Assembly (NCBI RefSeq): GCF_035943795.1
Contig: NZ_DASZBY010000147.1
Coordinates: forward strand, 59,173 to 123,172
Direction: 5' to 3'
DNA from: Aliidongia sp035943795
GTDB lineage: Bacteria; Pseudomonadota; Alphaproteobacteria; ATCC43930; CGMCC-115725
DNA: 64,000 nucleotides
Of this stretch, positions 63,312 to 64,000 are shown one piece after another. A program made the translations under genes and the position numbers. Position 1 is the stretch's first letter. Every line of letters begins with the position of its first letter. The notes under the pieces were generated by a model that saw only the letters and a list, made by a program, of their open reading frames with translations, was not told the DNA's origin and ran no database searches.

Positions 63312-63655
63312 CGAACGATCGAGGATCGCGTCGTCTTGACGGGTTCCGCGCGCGCCATGCGCTTCTGCCCGACCCGGACGCGCCACGGCGCTACGGGGAG
63401 GAGGTCTGCCGACGGGCCGCAGAGCCCTCAGATCCTTGCGTTTAGCAGGCAAACAATAATCGCATAAGTTGTTTACTCTAAGGAAGCAGCACTGCTTTTA
63501 TTGATAAATCGAAGGCTTTTATCTCAGAATAATGCGCGTTATACGCGAACTCGGCCGGAAATATTATATACCCGGTAAATTACCATATAAATAAATCAAC
63601 TCAGATGTGTATTTTAGTTTATCTTTCGTTAGTAAATTCTAACAAAAACTGAAAA
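63312..63655. other. AT-rich intergenic island with inverted repeats
   Basis: 344 bases without a gene. The last 220 or so are markedly AT-rich against a high-GC background (runs such as AAATATTATATA and ATATAAATAAAT). It holds two perfect short inverted repeats: CGCGT-TAT-ACGCG at 63536-63548 and GTTAG-N6-CTAAC at 63628-63643, the latter ending 12 bases before the next start codon. No clear Shine-Dalgarno precedes that ATG. Likely a strongly regulated promoter region, or a transferred border. Confidence 0.7.
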
Positions 63656-64000
63656 ATGGCGCAAAATATATTTACAGAATTTTTCCCATGGCAGCTTACG
63701 CCACATGGTCTTTCCTTATTTTTGGAACCGGAGTTGATCTGGCTGCACGTTGCATCCGATGCGCTCATCGGCATCGCCTACTATTCGATCCCGCTTGCTC
63801 TATTGACTTCCCAACGCCAACGCCGCGATACCGGCGTCGGCTGGATGGTCTGGCTGTTCGCCAGCTTCGTCGTCGCATCCGGCACCTCGCATTTCCTGTC
63901 GATCGTCGCCTTGTGGCAGCCGTTCTACTGGGTCGAGGGCGGGGTGAAGGCAGTGGCCGCGCTGCTGTCGGTCGGCATGGCGACCCTCCTGTGGATCTTG
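63656..64000 (+). CDS. Sensor protein with ethylene-receptor-like membrane domain, N-terminal part (3' truncated by window)
   Basis: ATG at 63656 opens a frame of 115 codons running to the window end with no stop. It encodes three membrane helices with the pattern WLHVASDALIGIAYYSIPLAL, WLFASFVVASGTSHFLSIVAL and WVEGGVKAVAALLSVG, matching the N-terminal domain of bacterial histidine kinases that resembles ETR1 ethylene receptors. In those the second helix has C-G-x-x-H; here the cysteine is Ser (ASGTSH), so copper and ethylene binding is doubtful. A PAS/kinase part presumably follows outside the window. Codon use near the start is AT-rich. Confidence 0.8.
   Translation, partial: MAQNIFTEFFPWQLTPHGLSLFLEPELIWLHVASDALIGIAYYSIPLALLTSQRQRRDTGVGWMVWLFASFVVASGTSHFLSIVALWQPFYWVEGGVKAVAALLSVGMATLLWIL

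Overview
The window is a gene-dense, high-GC stretch of an alphaproteobacterial chromosome. I would place it near the Rhodospirillales. That rests on gene order and family-level features: a GAAC-N7-GAAC type LexA box, an E1-beta subunit carrying its own lipoyl domain, an ispD-ispF fusion, the dusB-ntrB-ntrC-ntrY-ntrX run, an NtrX without the sigma-54 contact loop, and an hfq-hflX pair. I saw no tRNA, rRNA, CRISPR array, insertion sequence or prophage.

Layout. 1-6.1 kb: the end of lpxI and lpxB (lipid A), then on the minus strand gltX, gltA and a small coupled membrane protein, and an exported alpha/beta-hydrolase-like protein. 6.2-13.4 kb: comEC, converging on a minus-strand run trpG-trpD-trpC-moaC-moeA-lexA in which most genes overlap by ATGA or GTGA. 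13.5-18.1 kb: an envelope-related block (anchored unknown protein, divergent polysaccharide deacetylase, acetyltransferase, divergent MurA paralogue) that lies between trpG and the ppiD-trpE pair. 21.8-27.6 kb: tpiA, secG, pyrG, kdsA, eno and an ftsB-like gene. 28.6-35.5 kb: the pyruvate dehydrogenase operon pdhA-pdhB-pdhC-lpd followed by lipA and a ratA/COQ10-like gene, so the lipoate synthase sits beside the complex it serves. 35.5-40.7 kb: a block of less common genes (lipoprotein, ABC exporter pair, DUF1579-like protein with an arginase-family protein, unusual NMP kinase). 40.7-53.9 kb: the backbone resumes with pncC, pgpA, ispDF, dusB, ntrB, ntrC, ntrY, ntrX, a D-amino-acid aminotransferase, a HAD phosphatase, hfq and hflX. 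54-63.3 kb: smaller metabolic genes, a ChrA-type transporter, an ArsR remnant, mazG, dctA and a FUSC-family membrane protein. 63.3-64 kb: an AT-rich intergenic island, then the start of a sensor protein with an ethylene-receptor-like membrane domain, cut by the window end.

How it fits together. Most of the window is housekeeping: lower glycolysis and the pyruvate-to-TCA link (tpiA, eno, pdh, lpd, gltA), lipoate, tryptophan, molybdopterin and isoprenoid synthesis, envelope precursors (lpxI, lpxB, kdsA, MurA-like, pgpA) and nitrogen two-component control. The regulatory signals I could support are a LexA box upstream of lexA, sigma-70-like promoters for gltA, pdhA and dusB-ntrBC, several rho-independent terminators, and a hairpin between pdhB and pdhC. 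I found no clear new multi-gene system. The items most worth following are the divergent MurA, the NMP kinase with a large insert, the serine-less hydrolase, the arginase-family protein with an altered metal motif, the 12-bp repeats around the dusB-ntrBC promoter, the ArsR remnant, and the terminal sensor that lacks the usual copper-ligand cysteine.
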